Of a stretch of DNA of 64,000 bases, positions 11,905 through 24,427 are shown piece by piece (within the stretch, counting starts at the first letter, position 1; each line of letters starts with the position of its first letter). The notes under the pieces were generated by a model. It made no database searches, was not told the DNA's origin, and saw only the letters and a program-made list of their open reading frames with translations. Position numbers and translations under genes: made by a program. The stretch lies in the NCBI GenBank assembly GCA_009760855.2, contig WPIO01000068.1, forward strand, positions 661,001 to 725,000, in the 5' to 3' direction. The stretch is from Cristatella mucedo (taxonomy: Eukaryota > Bryozoa > Phylactolaemata > Cristatellidae).

Positions 11905-13510
11905 TTTAGAGCTTTAGAGATAATCAATCCACATAGTCAGCATTGCCTATTGTGTACAATGAACTACTTAGGAATGCAGACGTGGGAAGAGTGTCTCTGC
12001 TTGTTTTGCTCGATCTTTCGGCAGCTTTTGATGCCGTCGATCACAAAGTTCTTCTGGAGCGCCTCTTATCTCGGCTGGGAATCACTGGCACTGATCTGCA
12101 GTGGTTCAGGTCCAATCTCAGTGGGAGACTCCAGAGTATTGACGTGAATGGACAGAGATCATCTGAGGTACCTCTGAAATATGGGCTACCTCAGGGCTCC
12201 GTGCTAGGTCCGGTTCTTTTGACCGTTTATACTCTCCATCTTGCTAATGTGATTGCCAAGCACAATTTAGGCTTTCACTTCTATGCGGATGACACTCAGT
12301 TGTACCTTTGCTTTGATCCCTCCCAGCCTTCGAGCACCTCAAATTCTCTCAACTCACTTGCTGCATGTATTGATGACATCAGCACATGGATGGCAGCGAT
12401 TTTTCTAAAACTAAACGATGATAAAACTAACTTACTAGTTATGGGCGAACCCAGTGTGCTTCACAAATTGGAAAGGCTGACTCTCAAAATTAGCTCTGCC
12501 AGCCTATCTCAGATTAAATCAGCTCTTGGTCTAGCGGTTAACGTGCTCGCCCCGACCAAGGTCTGACTGAGGTCGTGGGCTCGAGCCCCGAGGCATATGT
12601 GAAGCGCCTGAATAGAGATTCTCTTGGGGCGCTACATAAATGAATTATATTATATTAAAATCTAGATGTCATATTCCAAAGCGACCTCTCGTTAGACGAC
12701 CATATCAGCTCCACAGTCAAATCCGCCTATTTTCAGCTTCATAACATTGCTAAAATTTGGGCTTGTTTAGATAAGGATACCACGTCCAAGTTGGTCCATG
12801 CATTCGTGACATCCCGTCTCGACTTCTGCAAATCACTGCTTACTGGCCTACCAGCATGTGCGATCAGGCGATTGCAGCTGGTGCAAAACTTTGCAACTAG
12901 ACATGTCTTTCGTGAGCGTTGCAGTTGCCACATTACTCCAATTCTCGCCGGCCTGCACTGGCTACCAGTCAAGCAACGGATCGACTTCAAGGTTTTTTCG
13001 CTCACTTTTAGGTTACTTCATTCTTTGGCTTCAGCCAATCTCTCAGATTTACTCCCCATCAGGCCAAGCATCGTACCACTTGCATTTCGGAATCCAACAG
13101 TCTAAAAATATCTCGCACAAACCTCAAATCCTCTGGAGACCCTGCATTTAGTTCGTATGTTCCCAAAGCTTGGAACTCCATCCCGACCTGTGTCGGAACA
13201 TCCCTTGACCACATTTAAAAGGAACTTAAACACACACCTATTTAGGACAGCATTTAGTGGGTCCCTATGATTCGTCCTTCACGTGCTTATGCGTGCTGAT
13301 ACTTTGCATGCTGCCACTAACCATATTTGCATGCTGACCCTGTGCATGTCACCCCTAACCATGTTATTCATTTTGTTTGTTTTTCCAGCATGATTTTACT
13401 TACCATGTAATTGCATTTCCCTTTGCAGCAAATTTAAAGCACCTAGAAAGAAATTAAGTTCTCTGAGGGCGCTTTATCAAGTACATTATTTTTTATATTA
13501 TTATTACCTC
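11905..13510 (+). mobile_element. LINE-1 copy, RT to tail, split by SINE-A
   Basis: 5'-truncated LINE-1. The RT frame is open from 11943 to the SINE insertion at 12525, with DLSAAFDAVDH at about 12010, a GLPQGSVLGP motif near 12185 and FYADDTQLYL near 12280. After the SINE the RT C-terminus resumes (12658-13160) with frame breaks, followed by the 3' UTR, tail hairpin (13434-13478) and an AT-rich tail. The RT catalytic YADD is intact, but there is no endonuclease and the SINE ends the frame. Confidence 0.9.
12525..12657 (+). mobile_element. SINE-A copy inserted in LINE-1 RT
   Basis: The tRNA-like head has an A-box-like TTGGTCTAGCGGTTAA and the palindromic GGGCTCGAGCCC in the B-box position. 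The tail is AAGCGCCTG...GGGGCGCT, ending ATAAATGAATTATATT. The flanking sequence (aaatcagctc before, aaatctagatg after) is one continuous stretch in other LINE-1 copies, so the insertion is clear. The 5' end is slightly truncated. Confidence 0.9.
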
Positions 13511-15046
13511 TGATCTGTCATGCCAAACCTGGCAATCATTGATTAGTGATTGGTGTGCATCATATTAATTTTGTCGAATTTTATTTGGTCTTGTCTTCAA
13601 ATTATTTTAAGTTTAGTGTGCAGTAGTAACTATGGATAAGTAGTTTTGCCATCATGTAGCTTATTTAAGCTTACTTATGGTAATATACCCTGTCAGGGGT
13701 AACCACTTTATGACTTGCATGTAAGTCTTTGCTAACTCTATCGTGCTGCATACAGTTAATAGACAAGTGTTTTCGTTCTGATGGAATGGATTGCCGGCAA
13801 GCAGTTGCATACATCTCGTTTGAGATGAAAAAAATGTATTCGCATATTGACCTGAAACAACAGACATGCTTGGCTCTCGGTGTTTGAACGGTGTTGGGGT
13901 GGACTTTTTTTGAGGGTTTGCCGGCGAGACGCAAAGCTCGATACACAGCCTTGATCTTTTGAGAGCAGCTTAATTTAGGACTTGTATGAATAGCTATTTC
14001 GTATCAATACTTTTATATTCGCATGCACTATGTGGACAATTTTTTGGCTTTCCGAGTCCGTAAGATATTCTAGTGATCGATAGTGCTGGTCACAGCATGC
14101 AGTTACAAATATTTTAAGGCTTGCTTCTCCGTTCATTATTGTTATGGGTCTTACTAGTCAGCATGACTTAAGATACATTTTAGAGTTGGGAGTAACCACC
14201 ATGGAACTACATTATTGCTTAATGTTATTGCTAGCCGAGGTTGCAACATATGATAGACCATGATTTGTACGGTTTCAACCAGGTACTAAGTTTTTATTTA
14301 TTCTAGGTCTTGCAAACTTTGCGTTCTTAATGAAATGGCCCATCTAATTCTTTATAAAGCTGCTGGTCTGGCATTGAGCGAACCCACAGCGGTACCGTGC
14401 ATACATACGGTTATACAGACCGCTTCTTTTATCTGCGAAAGTAACACGTTCTTTTTTATCTTAGCTCGCATAAGTTGATCTACTTTATTTCTTTACTGAC
14501 GAACCATAGAATATCTTTATACACCTGTTTGGATGATTTCAGTGGTTGTCGGTGTCTGGTTTAGAGTCACTCAAGAATATTTAAATGTAATGGTCGCTGG
14601 AGTTTTTCTGCACAGTGTTGAATAATTAAGTCATTACCGGAGCTCTCTTTGAGAAGCTCCTATATTTACATTTTGATCTAATGCACTCATAATTCTTTCA
14701 TAACTCGTGTTAAGATGGCTAACGCTTCATTCGAGACCTATTTTAGTGTGTGGCTTTTATAGCTCCGATGCAGGGTGCAGATGAACTCCTTGTTTGCCTG
14801 CCCAAACGATTATCTTAGGATTCCTCTCTTGAAATAATCGTGCATTTTAGTAAGTTTATACGTCCCAGAATACTGGAATTTAAGCCGCCAAATTTATCAT
14901 GTCCCTCCCTGAATCTACTTCACAGAAAATTGCCAGCACAGGGCTCAAATGATTTTCTTCTTAACAACAAGTTATGAGACTTTATCTGCAACTGCATTTT
15001 TAAAGAGATCGGAAACAAGATGTGTCATTCTATGTAATCTTTAATA
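13511..15046. other. AT-rich sequence without recognised feature
   Basis: Overlapping minus-strand open frames at 13661-13946 have no splice pairing or motif. Nothing else was recognised. Confidence 0.4.
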
Positions 15047-15353
15047 TCATATGATAAGGTTTTCCTTGGTCCATGGTTGTTTCAAAACAGCAAGTGCTTC
15101 TATTTTGGAAGATTGAACCGCGTGTTGAGTCGTTACTGAATCCTTTCGAATGAGCAAATACAATTTGAAGGGTGCTGACTGGGAGAGCCAAATTGGTAAT
15201 GGCAAATTAGGGATATCTTTCTTTAGTGTTTTAATTAAGATCCTTATCTTGGGCTTACTTTTTTGCTCGTGTTGCACAGTATCGCAGAAACGAAGTTTAA
15301 GAGAGCTGGCAGTCTTACTAAAACGGTGCAATTCCTTCATAAAAGCATGATTA
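15047..15353 (-). CDS. Possible terminal exon, unknown
   Basis: After an acceptor-like aaatttag, a frame of 101 codons runs to TGA at 15047, with ATTAAA a few bases beyond as a possible poly(A) signal. The protein is basic and has no motif I recognise. It needs incoming phase 2, which does not match the candidate at 16243-16393 directly. It is on the same strand as the UBR-like gene, but membership cannot be shown. Confidence 0.25.
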
Positions 15354-15657
15354 CTAAATTTGGCTTCGCCCAAGTTGACTTAGCTGACCGGCCTATAAAC
15401 TTCGACATTACTGACCGGCTTAAAATTGATTGTTTAGCCTCCCGTAGTAATTTTTGTATTTGCATCTGATAGTATATGTGAGTTCTTCATATAATTTGTT
15501 TTCCTAACCTTTTGTTTAGCTCATTGCAAAGAAAGGGCTGCATTCGTTAACTTTCCATCGAGCCTGTGCGCCTCCAGACATGCTACCGAGGGCCGAACCA
15601 GTCAAAGCTGCAGGATCCATCTCTTTCAAATGCCGGCAATTGATCCGTCACCATACC

Positions 15658-15767
15658 TTTTAGTTTTCTTCTATTTTTTTCTTCTTTGCTTTCTTTTTCT
15701 ATTTTGCTATTTTCTATATTTTTTGTTTTGCCATTCTTTATTTTTCTTCTATTTTCTATGGTCTCAG
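15658..15767 (+). repeat. Long polypyrimidine tract
   Basis: About 110 bases are almost pure T/C on the plus strand and end at tctatggtctcag. A plus-strand frame of 33 codons follows to a stop at 15871. It would be a very strong 3' splice site, but no upstream plus-strand exon was found. A simple repeat is the safer reading. Confidence 0.5.
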
Positions 15768-16242
15768 TGGATGCGCTTGAAGTTAAGCGATGTTCCCGCA
15801 AGAGGAAATCATACTCTCAAGGACCCATAGACTGTGATGCCCAAAATTTGCTACTGAAGACTACTAACTGAAAAGTAGACGGAATTATCAGACATCTAAG
15901 ACTCTATTCGACGGCTTAACTTAGTTAAGGTTGCAGCAATGCAGCCGTCTCAGTGATACCGGCCATATTTCAGCATGACAAACAAGCTACCAGTTTATAT
16001 CAGCGATACTTCTTCAGGTATGAAGCTCAAATAATGTTGCCTTAGGCACTAACACGCTAGCCAAGTTTTTTAATGGCGTTCTAGCCGCGGAAAAGTGCAG
16101 GGAAATGAGACATTCTATCTTACCATTCCAATGCCACTCATTTATCTCATGATTCATTTTCTAAAGACTAAATATCCTAACTAATGAATTTATCCGAATG
16201 TGCACAGTCATAAACTTGACTTCTTTCTGTCGCACCACGTAC

Positions 16243-16393
16243 CGTCGCATCGGTCTCTATTCTTCGAGAAAATACGCATTGACGCTCTCTTTTTAATTTC
16301 ATGGACAGGCTATAAATATGGCCGGTATGAGTAATGCAATAGCCGGCGATTGCAAAGAATCCTGATCGTTGCCGCAAAACTGCATATTGACCT
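16243..16393 (-). CDS. Candidate exon, minus strand, unknown
   Basis: A strong acceptor (actattttcag) and a good donor (GACG|gtacgt) bracket 151 bases, open only with a one-base lead (phase 2 in, 0 out). The translation begins GQYAVLRQRSGFFAIAGY. It lies downstream of the UBR-like exons on the same strand, but the exon at 17407 ends in phase 1, so either an exon between them is missing or this belongs elsewhere. I could not align it to UBR proteins. Confidence 0.35.
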
Positions 16394-16837
16394 CTGAAAA
16401 TAGTTTGCCGCATGCAAGCTTATGAGCCAAGTCAGTTTAATTGGGTAAGACAAAATGCAATTTTCTATCATCGCAGTCTCTAAAACAACTGTGACGGCAA
16501 AGAATTCCCGAAATACACTGCTCTAAGAAGACCTCGTTATTTTTGGCAATGTCGGACCTTAAACGCAATTAGATAAATCAGTATGTGCTTTCTTGTTACA
16601 AAGTTCAATTGCTACATGCAGACTAAGTAGTCGGTATAGGTTAGTACCAGTATTCAAGAAAGTTTAATTTCATTTTATAACTATGTGATGATCTACAATA
16701 TTCAAAAAGGCTTATGCAAAAAAATATTTATCATATACCAGGATATGCATCCGTTTTCGCTACTAGTGAAGGCCATATTTATTATTACATACATTATTTG
16801 TATATAGTATCGAAAGGAATGTTTGGTATAATGAAAA

Positions 16838-17255
16838 CAATAATAATAATAAAAATATAGCACTTGATAAAGCGCCCTCAGAGAACTAAATCTCTCTCTA
16901 GGCGCTTTGAATTCGCTGCAAAGGGAAATGCAACTGAATGGTGAGTCAAATCATGCTTGATAAGCAAACAAAATTAATAACATGGTTAGGGGTGACATGC
17001 ACAGGGTCAGAATGCAAATGTGTTTAGTAGCAGCATGCACAGTGTCAGCACGCATAAGCACATGAAGGACGAATCGCATGGACCCACTAAATGCTGAACT
17101 AAATAGGTTGGTTTTAACGTTTTTTTTTTTAATGTGGTCAGGTCAGGAGGTGTTATGATGCAGGTCGATAGGGAGTTCAAGGCTTTGGGAGCATACGAAC
17201 TAAATGTATGATGTCCAAAGGATTTGAGATTTGAATGATATATGGATTCATTTTA
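16838..17255 (-). mobile_element. LINE-1 3' fragment
   Basis: Begins with an (aat)n tail and the gcacttgataaagcgccctc hairpin start, then the 3' UTR with paired GCATG repeats. It fades in the RT C-terminus near 17255. Heavily 5'-truncated. Confidence 0.9.
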
Positions 17256-17406
17256 AAATTACCACGGTTTTCATATCATAAATCGGGGTTTTTAAAATAT
17301 TTGCTAACGATAAGGTGAAGACGTTAAGCATATTTTGATACGGTATTATTCGTTCCTAAAAGGTAGGATATTGATATGCTGAAAATTAATGCCAGCATTT
17401 ACTTAC

Positions 17407-17513
17407 TCTTTACGAAATAAGAGAATTTTTCCCGAGCAAGATTCAATAAATAAGCCACGCCGTCTTTCTCAACGAGCATCAAACGGCCCTGTAGATCGAA
17501 ATCAAAAAATATG
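17407..17513 (-). CDS. UBR1/2-like gene, ninth exon
   Basis: 107 bases lie between acceptor gcaaaattag and donor AAGA|gtaagt, open for 35 codons with a one-base lead. An alternative, more pyrimidine-rich acceptor (gatttcgatctacag) would start it at GRLMLVEKDG in phase 0. The block FDLQGRLMLVEKDGVAYLLN fits where UBR1 proteins have an FNFQGY...GRVYAVICDL segment, shortly after the region coded by the exon at 20417-20607. The phase link to that exon needs either the alternative acceptor or one more small exon. Confidence 0.55.
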
Positions 17514-19240
17514 CTAATTTTGCAGAATAAACATTGAGGCTCCTATGGGTTAAAGTCTGTAGTGTATGTGGAATATTAAAATGTTAACTTTAATAGGAGT
17601 GAAGAGTTTTGATTTGACACTTTCCGCCATTCGTGATACCAAGCAATATCACTATCCAATATCATGCCTTACTATATGTAAGTGATTGCTCACGGTCTTG
17701 GAAAATAGAGAAAATAGATGCGAACTTGGAAATTATCTACAGAAACTGAGCAAAGTGTTGGAAACCAAAGGACTTGAGTGGAATTTGTTTAAGAAATTTA
17801 AAAGAGCACGTTCGACCCCTAAGTATTGGCTCAAATAAAATTAATACGTTATAAGAATTATAACGATACGGAAATACTTTAGTGAATTTAATAAAAAATA
17901 TTACCTTATTCAATTCTTGTGTCATTTACTCAGTATTTGCATAATTATAATTTAAATATATAAATATAAATATATTTAAATATATATTGTTTTAAAAAGC
18001 TAGTCTTAGAGAAAAATGTACAGGTCAAAAAATATTGTTTTGCTACGGGATCATAATATAAGCCTTTTTATGATATTCGAGACAATTTAGCTTCAAATAT
18101 GAGAATGAAAGTGCTTTTCTGATAACCTTACTATTAAAAGCTTTCTTGGGAACATACTAGATAGTTATATAGACAAAAACTAAATTAAATTTCATGGTGA
18201 TGAACAGATTATTGATGTAACCTTTCCCGATCTGATATAACTAAGTTTCCTTGTAACCGTTACATGTGTTCACAGGCAGGGGCTTGTTATACGATAAATA
18301 TAGTCATGTAACATTGAAGATTTGATGACTTTAATTTTTATCACTTTATGCCCGTAGTTAGGTTATTTTTTTAGAATATTTAAAGTGGCGATCTTCATTT
18401 GGCTTGATCAGATGTCTACGGCAGTTTTTCATTATTGCCTTTCCTAAATGCTAGAACATCACTGAGCAAAACTTTATTGAAAATTGAGCTATCGTGTGTA
18501 CTATTTCTTACAGAAACATTAACCGTAAGAATCAGGGCTAACGGCGGTAATATCTAAAGAACATTTACTAGAGTTTTTGTGAACACTGCAGCGTGCACTC
18601 TGTGGGCTAGTGGTGACAGGATAGAATACCTGACTTTAGTTGCTGCGTGACTAGTACCAGCAATCAAAATGTAGGTCATGTCTGTTTAAGAAAACAGCGG
18701 TACTTTAAAAGACACAAATTAGTAAAAATTAAAATTGAACACTCAAAAAAGTATTTTAAAACAGTTTTCAAGAAACAGACTTTAAAATGCAGTACATTAC
18801 TTTCTTGCAATTCTTTAGAGACATAGGCCTACAAAATAAATCACCGATTCCCAAAACTAATGTAGAGCTATTGACTGTCCCAACCGCTTTATTAAAAAAG
18901 GTTAAACTTAATTAACGGGGAAAAATTCCGAATCCTATAACTGAAAGAAATTTACTCTGTGCATCTAGCTCACATTTGTCCCAATTACACGAGTTAAGTC
19001 GGGATTTTAGTGCTGAATAAATGAGATTTTAGTCCATAGATAGATAATTTGATTAACACTGATTATGCATGCTGCCCTATAAAATGGGAAACAAAGAATA
19101 TTGAATCCTACGATCCTTCTTCATTGCCTATTTTTAACATTCATTCCCCAGCAGAGTTCTTACAAAGACATCGATAACTTTATGAGCTGTGACTTTCTGA
19201 GTTTAGAAATGTCGGCCTATTTAAAATTTCCAAAACTCAC

Positions 19241-19301
19241 TATGCTTGATGTAACCTTTCAAGTAAATAAGCAATACTTTAGTTCGATCCTTAATAAAGC
19301 G
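19241..19301 (-). CDS. Weak candidate exon of UBR-like gene
   Basis: 61 bases between tttttgttttgag and a CATA|gtgagt donor, open in phase 0, beginning RFIKDRTKVLLIYLKGYIK. This phase fits the exon at 20417, and the length and amphipathic character suit the gap before 17513. The acceptor AG is preceded by G, which is disfavoured, and the outgoing phase 1 does not match the next exon. Confidence 0.3.
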
Positions 19302-20095
19302 CTCAAAACAAAAATTTGGATGTCACAATGCAGCCTAATTTCGTGAGCTTGCCTTATGAATATGATAACATAACAATTTTCTTGCGAAAACAGTTCGATT
19401 CAAACAAAGCGACAGGAGTTTAAAAATTTTGCAGTTCAAACGAAAAACGCATTGATGTTTTTGGCAGAATCAATGCCACCGTATGTTCATCTTGCCCTAA
19501 AATTAAATTTATTAGTACTTGAAACAAATAGAAGTGATAGTGGCTTAACACGCACCAGCGTGAAGTTTAAGCAAATATAATGGATCGCAACAATCAGGGT
19601 TCATATTAAATTGCCACGAATATGCGTTTTTGAAGATTCTATTTGTAATGATATAATCATTAAAGAAATCCTGTTCTATTAAATGATCCTATGGACTTCG
19701 CATCATATCCCAGCACAATAAAAACCTTTCTCATGGCCCGCTCTTGTCTATTGATTGCTGCTCTGACTGGGCCAACAAAGACAACAAGGCCACTAATGCT
19801 ATCTCATCTATTCATCAGCTTTTAAATAAATTTAGTCACACCTGCATTGAAAATCGCTTTAGGCCGTGTCATATTGGAATGAAGACGGATTTGATTTTTG
19901 AATATTTAAAATTGCTAACTTCAGAAGTCGACGTCCTAAATTACCCCAGCTAGTATGCCATTCTGCCATCGAAATGGAAGAAGAAATACTGGGTGTCTGG
20001 AATGGGGCTTTGCTCTTCGCACCGGATATCTGTAGGCAAGCTGAGCTACATGCAGTTGTAGAGTTTCCTTTATTTTTACTAGAATAAACTGTGCA

Positions 20096-20097
<2 letters not shown>

Positions 20098-20130
<33 letters not shown>
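20098..20130. repeat. TA dinucleotide microsatellite
   Basis: Uninterrupted alternating TA of about 33 bases. Confidence 0.95.
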
Positions 20131-20133
<3 letters not shown>

Positions 20134-20416
20134 TGTTTGTGTATATTTAAATATATTCTTATGTATTTTTAAGGGATTTGTATCAGGTATGAAGTTGCGC
20201 GTCATAGCTTAGCTATCATCTTCAGTAAATAGTTGGAACGAGATAAGACAATTATTAACCCGGTAAGAATCGTGGCGACGGCTATTTATATTTTGCGTAA
20301 ACTCATTCATTAATTGAACCGTACTGGTTATGATATTTATCAATCTTAGTTAGCCAGCTCAATAAAACTACCTCTAATTTTGCCGTACAAATTTTTTTTT
20401 TAAAGTGGATACTCAC

Positions 20417-20607
20417 CACTCGTGGAACTCGCAGAAGACTTTTTAGCATGATGTAGGTTGAGGTATGACCATTCACCGTATAACTATTGATATCCTCAGT
20501 CAGTAGCACCTCAAGGGATTCAAATATGCGTGAAGTGAACTTCGACCGAATTTCATGCTCCGGCAGCAGGCAAGTAACAACAAGCTCAGCAGTGAGGAGC
20601 CCGACAT
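20417..20607 (-). CDS. UBR1/2-like gene, eighth exon (helical middle region)
   Basis: 191 bases run from acceptor gctgtttttttccag to donor CGAGTG|gtgagt, both strong. Only the two-base-lead frame is open (phase 1 in, 0 out), exactly what the exon ending at 31713 requires; the joining codon is GAT (Asp). It codes residues 363-425 of the assembled chain, with TAELVVTCLLPEHEIRSKFT and TYIMLKSLLRVPRV. These fit the UBR1 segment after WMNKI, where helices around HELIFSSFF and MFTVPTLARHL occur. The other two frames have stops, which supports this frame. Confidence 0.75.
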
Positions 20608-21126
20608 CTGGAAAAAAACAGCAAATGCCGGGCTTAATATCATAGCTTCGCTGCTGCCATACAAAATGATTGGCCCGCTGTTGTCAGTAGATAGAAGTCC
20701 AGATGACTAACCCGTGGGCCATGCGCCGTTGTTTGAGCGAGATGTCATGGTACTAAACAAAATCATGCAGGAGCCTGCAAAACTCTTTTACCACTATTAA
20801 TGAGTTTTTCTTTGGTTGCAGTAATATAGCGCATCATAGAAAACGACTGTGTCTAAAATGGCTAATCTACTGATTAATAGAAAACTTGTCATGTTTGGCT
20901 TAAAATTTTAGTACCGGCATTTCCGCATTTTTCAATTGACATTGGAAAAATAGTCAAAGTATGTGGCCGGATAACACGAACAGACCGTGAAATTAAAAAC
21001 CTTTTTCTTCAAAAGCGTTTTGTGGGAGCCCCAATGGACAGCCGCAAGACGATAAAAAGACAACAATAAAGCCGAAAAGCATAAAATCTGAAAGATAAAT
21101 CGACAATAGAAGGAGAAACTGCTCAT

Positions 21127-22050
21127 TTGACACCCGAAGCGTATAGAAACACTAGAAGATTTTCAGGTCGTCTAATCAGTAATGCTGCTGTGCGACTATC
21201 ACCATGTGCTCGCAATTTAGGTGTTGTCTTCTACAGCTGCCTAAATATTGATACCTTTCTTAAGAAGACTGCTTCCACAGCTAATCGTCACGCCCAAACC
21301 CTGACTAAGATCGCGAACTGTCTTTGACGGTGGTTTGCAAAGTATTTACCTAGCTCCTTAGTTCTGTCTCAGCTGGATCATTGTAATTCGCTAATTCCAT
21401 TTTGGTTGGGCTACCGAAAAAACAGGCCACTAGGCCAGTGCAGCTAGTGATGAATGTGGCTGCAGGGCTAGTTAACAAATCCCCAGGTTTGACCATGCAT
21501 CTATTTGCTGAAAGACCCCGGATAGCTGCAGGCTGGTTAAACGATAGAAGACAAAGTTCTCACGCTCACCCACAATGTCAGCCTCAGCTTGGCTCCTCCA
21601 TAAACTGCTGCTTCTCCGGCAGCCAGTTATGTGAATGGCTGCCGATGGTTCACAAGTCCTACAGATTAGGCTGTCTTTCCCTGTGAAAGAACTTAGATGG
21701 CTGCAGTTCGATCAATTACTGCAGAGTAATATTATTAAGTTAACCCAAGCCCGTCACGGGTTGGCTCCTCTACTTAGCTGAACTGCTGCAGCGGCATCAT
21801 TATTCTCTCAGGCCCTGTATGGACTGTACATCTAGTTGTTCAATTCATCCGCTTAAAGATTATTGGCGACACAATCTGTTCCTCTGTTCTACAGATCTTG
21901 GACTGCTGGAATCACTTCCATAGTTCTTATGCAAACGACATTGCTCTACTTCTGCATGATAAGGCACATCCATCCTAGCCACCATGAGCTCCCACTCACA
22001 TGCTACTCACTCCCTCGACCACTCTTCTGAATCAGCTAAGCTTCTAATAC
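21127..22050 (+). mobile_element. LINE-2 RT C-terminal fragment
   Basis: Plus-strand sequence matching LINE-2 at 46430-47200: the CARNLGVVFYSCLNID segment, a QLDHCNS-like block, and a WNHFHSS remnant near 21910. It contains a rearranged piece near 21555-21690, where the order differs from the other copies. Ends near 22050 without a clear ATTAC tail. Confidence 0.75.
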
Positions 22051-22637
22051 TTTATTCGTGTTGAGTAAGATTAAGTATGTCAGATACATATCGTGTGCAA
22101 AAAAGCAGCATAGTCTTTTAGTGAGCTGGAAAAACACGTCCTCGTAACGTCGCGTAGTCGTTAGTTTGTGCAGCCTGATCTACGAACGTGTGGCGCCGCG
22201 TTGGCCTTGGCTTAATTTTGGTGCGAAAAATAACTGTTCGGCGAGCAAAACCACCATTTCCCTGGAGCTGTAAGCCACAGATGAACGCAAGTGTGGTGAG
22301 AGAGCGAGAACTTAAGAGCGAGCCAGGTAGGTCTGGGACCAGCGGTGCCGATTCGGCCTTTAGAATCGGTCTGCTACCCGCGGGAGCGGATTGTTGATGT
22401 TGGCTGGCCTGTCAACCTCGCCTATAACTCAGTCAAAAAGAATCGCGTGGAACCTTTTCGGCATTCAAGCTGGACTGAGTCGTCGATCCGGTGGCCGAGC
22501 GACGGTATTAATTCCTTACCGTAATGGCCCGCAGTGCCGGGCCAATATCACACAGCTCTTGCCCCATTGAATCAGCTAGGTATTTAATTAAGAGTCGAGC
22601 GATACTCTCTCCGGGTCTTTTTTCGGTTTCTGCTCTC

Positions 22638-22791
<154 letters not shown>

Positions 22792-23054
22792 CCTTCGCTT
22801 CGACGCCGGTGGACTCGTTTCTCTGAAAAGCGAGGGAGGAGAGCGGGCTGTTCGCCGGCGAATAACGAGATAGGCCGAGACAGCTCCAGGAGGATTTGGT
22901 GGACGCCGCCGAATACGGTCGTATCTCGCCCGAGCTCGCGCTTTGTGTTTCTCTAGTGTTTTATGTGTTCGCGCGCTCGTACGTGGTCTCAGCATGAGGA
23001 TTTGCCGATGCGAACTAGAAGCAATTGGTTTCGTGTCCGAGATAGACCGGCGGG

Positions 23055-23355
23055 TCGGGCTCCTACGTCTAGTCGGGTTGTTCGCAACTATAGATGTAGG
23101 TAGCCTAAGTGCTGAAACATGTTTCTGACGAAAGAGTGTTCGAGGTATTCCTGCCTTCGCGGTAGAAGCGGAGCCTTAGTTCTCCAGTCACGGGTCTAGG
23201 CTCCGGTTCGGGCTCCGTCTATTTGGGGCGTTCTCCACAATAGACGTAGGCAGCCTAAGTGCAGGGACGTATTTCACCCGCAAGAGTGCTTGTGCTGTTG
23301 AGAGCCTGCGAGAAGTATGGAGGACTTCGCTCTTGCGAATAGAGCTCAGTAAAAC
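23055..23355. repeat. Two 150-base tandem repeats in GC-rich island
   Basis: Shared landmarks recur at constant spacing: tcgggctcc (23055, 23208), taga[t/c]gtagg followed by agcctaagtgc (23091, 23241), and aagagtg (about 23132, 23282). The units are clearly diverged, roughly 60-70% alike by eye. Confidence 0.6.
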
Positions 23356-23589
23356 CCCCTATTTGTGCGTCTCGCTTTCCAATTCATGCCGCAGACAGAC
23401 AACCCCTCTTCCTTTAGTAGCGGTAAATAGGCAGGCCGCCAGGAAACGCTCGTTTCGTGGTGGCCTGCTTATTGCGTGCAGACGCGCACGGAACTGCATC
23501 AGGCGGTAGGTTATGCCGCTCGGTAAGCGGCAGGTTACGCCTATTCGCCGAGCCATCGGCGTGACGTACACGTGACTTATAGCTATGTG

Positions 23590-24215
23590 ATTTTATTCAG
23601 AAAAGAAGGGGTTGGTACGATACCTAGCCTGGCACTGGAGTAGACCTGATAGACTGTAGACCAGTAAGAAATTGACCTACAAGTAAGTGACCGAACCATA
23701 AATTCGGAACAGGAAGCTTGAGTGGCAGCCACTACAGGTCGGCGAGAAGCGGTTAGATGTGGCAATTGCAATGCTCACTACAGAAAAAGAAGGTTAGATG
23801 ATTTAACAGCCTCATTTGCATAGCGGCAGAAAGTCTCAACTGCAATTATCACCACTTTCAGTTTCAATAAAGAACAACCACGTTCTACATGTTGTTTATC
23901 AAACATGATACCTTTCACAATTGGATCGTGTTTTTTGCAGTAACTGTAATGCGCCTAGAAAGAGATTTTGAGTTATCTGAGGGTGGTGTTTACCTCTGTG
24001 TTAGTATTAGTAATATATGCGAGTTAAACTATTTGATACTGGATGTCGCAAATGCACGGACCAATTTTACTATGGCGCCCCTTTTTAAGACAGCGAAATT
24101 TTACCAATGTTCTGTAGCCGAATATAAGAAGACTTGATTGTAGAGCTGTTGTGGTCGTCGAATAAAATACCACTTTAGAACCTGGCACATACATTTCGGG
24201 TGTTGTATAACCGTG
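23590..24215. mobile_element. Mosaic of LINE-1 fragments
   Basis: 23590-23800 reads as minus-strand RT C-terminus (tacgata.ctagcctgg..., ggtcggcgagaag). 23880-24000 is a plus-strand 3' end with gcgcctagaaagagatt. 24030-24215 is again minus-strand RT. The orientation flips show rearranged or nested old copies. Confidence 0.65.
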
Positions 24216-24427
24216 GCTCTGACGGCGGCTGGTCTCGTGGAGTCTCATGAAGACAAAGCACGGGTGTGAGTGGAGAACGAGGCTCAATCTGTATTCCCTC
24301 AACCGGTAAGTATACGAGCTGGATGACTTACCACAGATGGGGGTGCATCTGTGGCAGGTGACATCATTACATAAAAGACCGGATGCTGCACCGAGTCAAT
24401 CGCCTAACTACCTGCAGCTCGTGGGAC

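Larger units (their letters stand above)
17514..20416. other. AT-rich intron-like sequence
   Basis: No transposon was recognised. A weak exon candidate is at 19241-19301 and a TA repeat at 20098-20130. At 19974-20085 all three minus-strand frames are open for about 30 codons, but no pairing was convincing. Confidence 0.4.
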
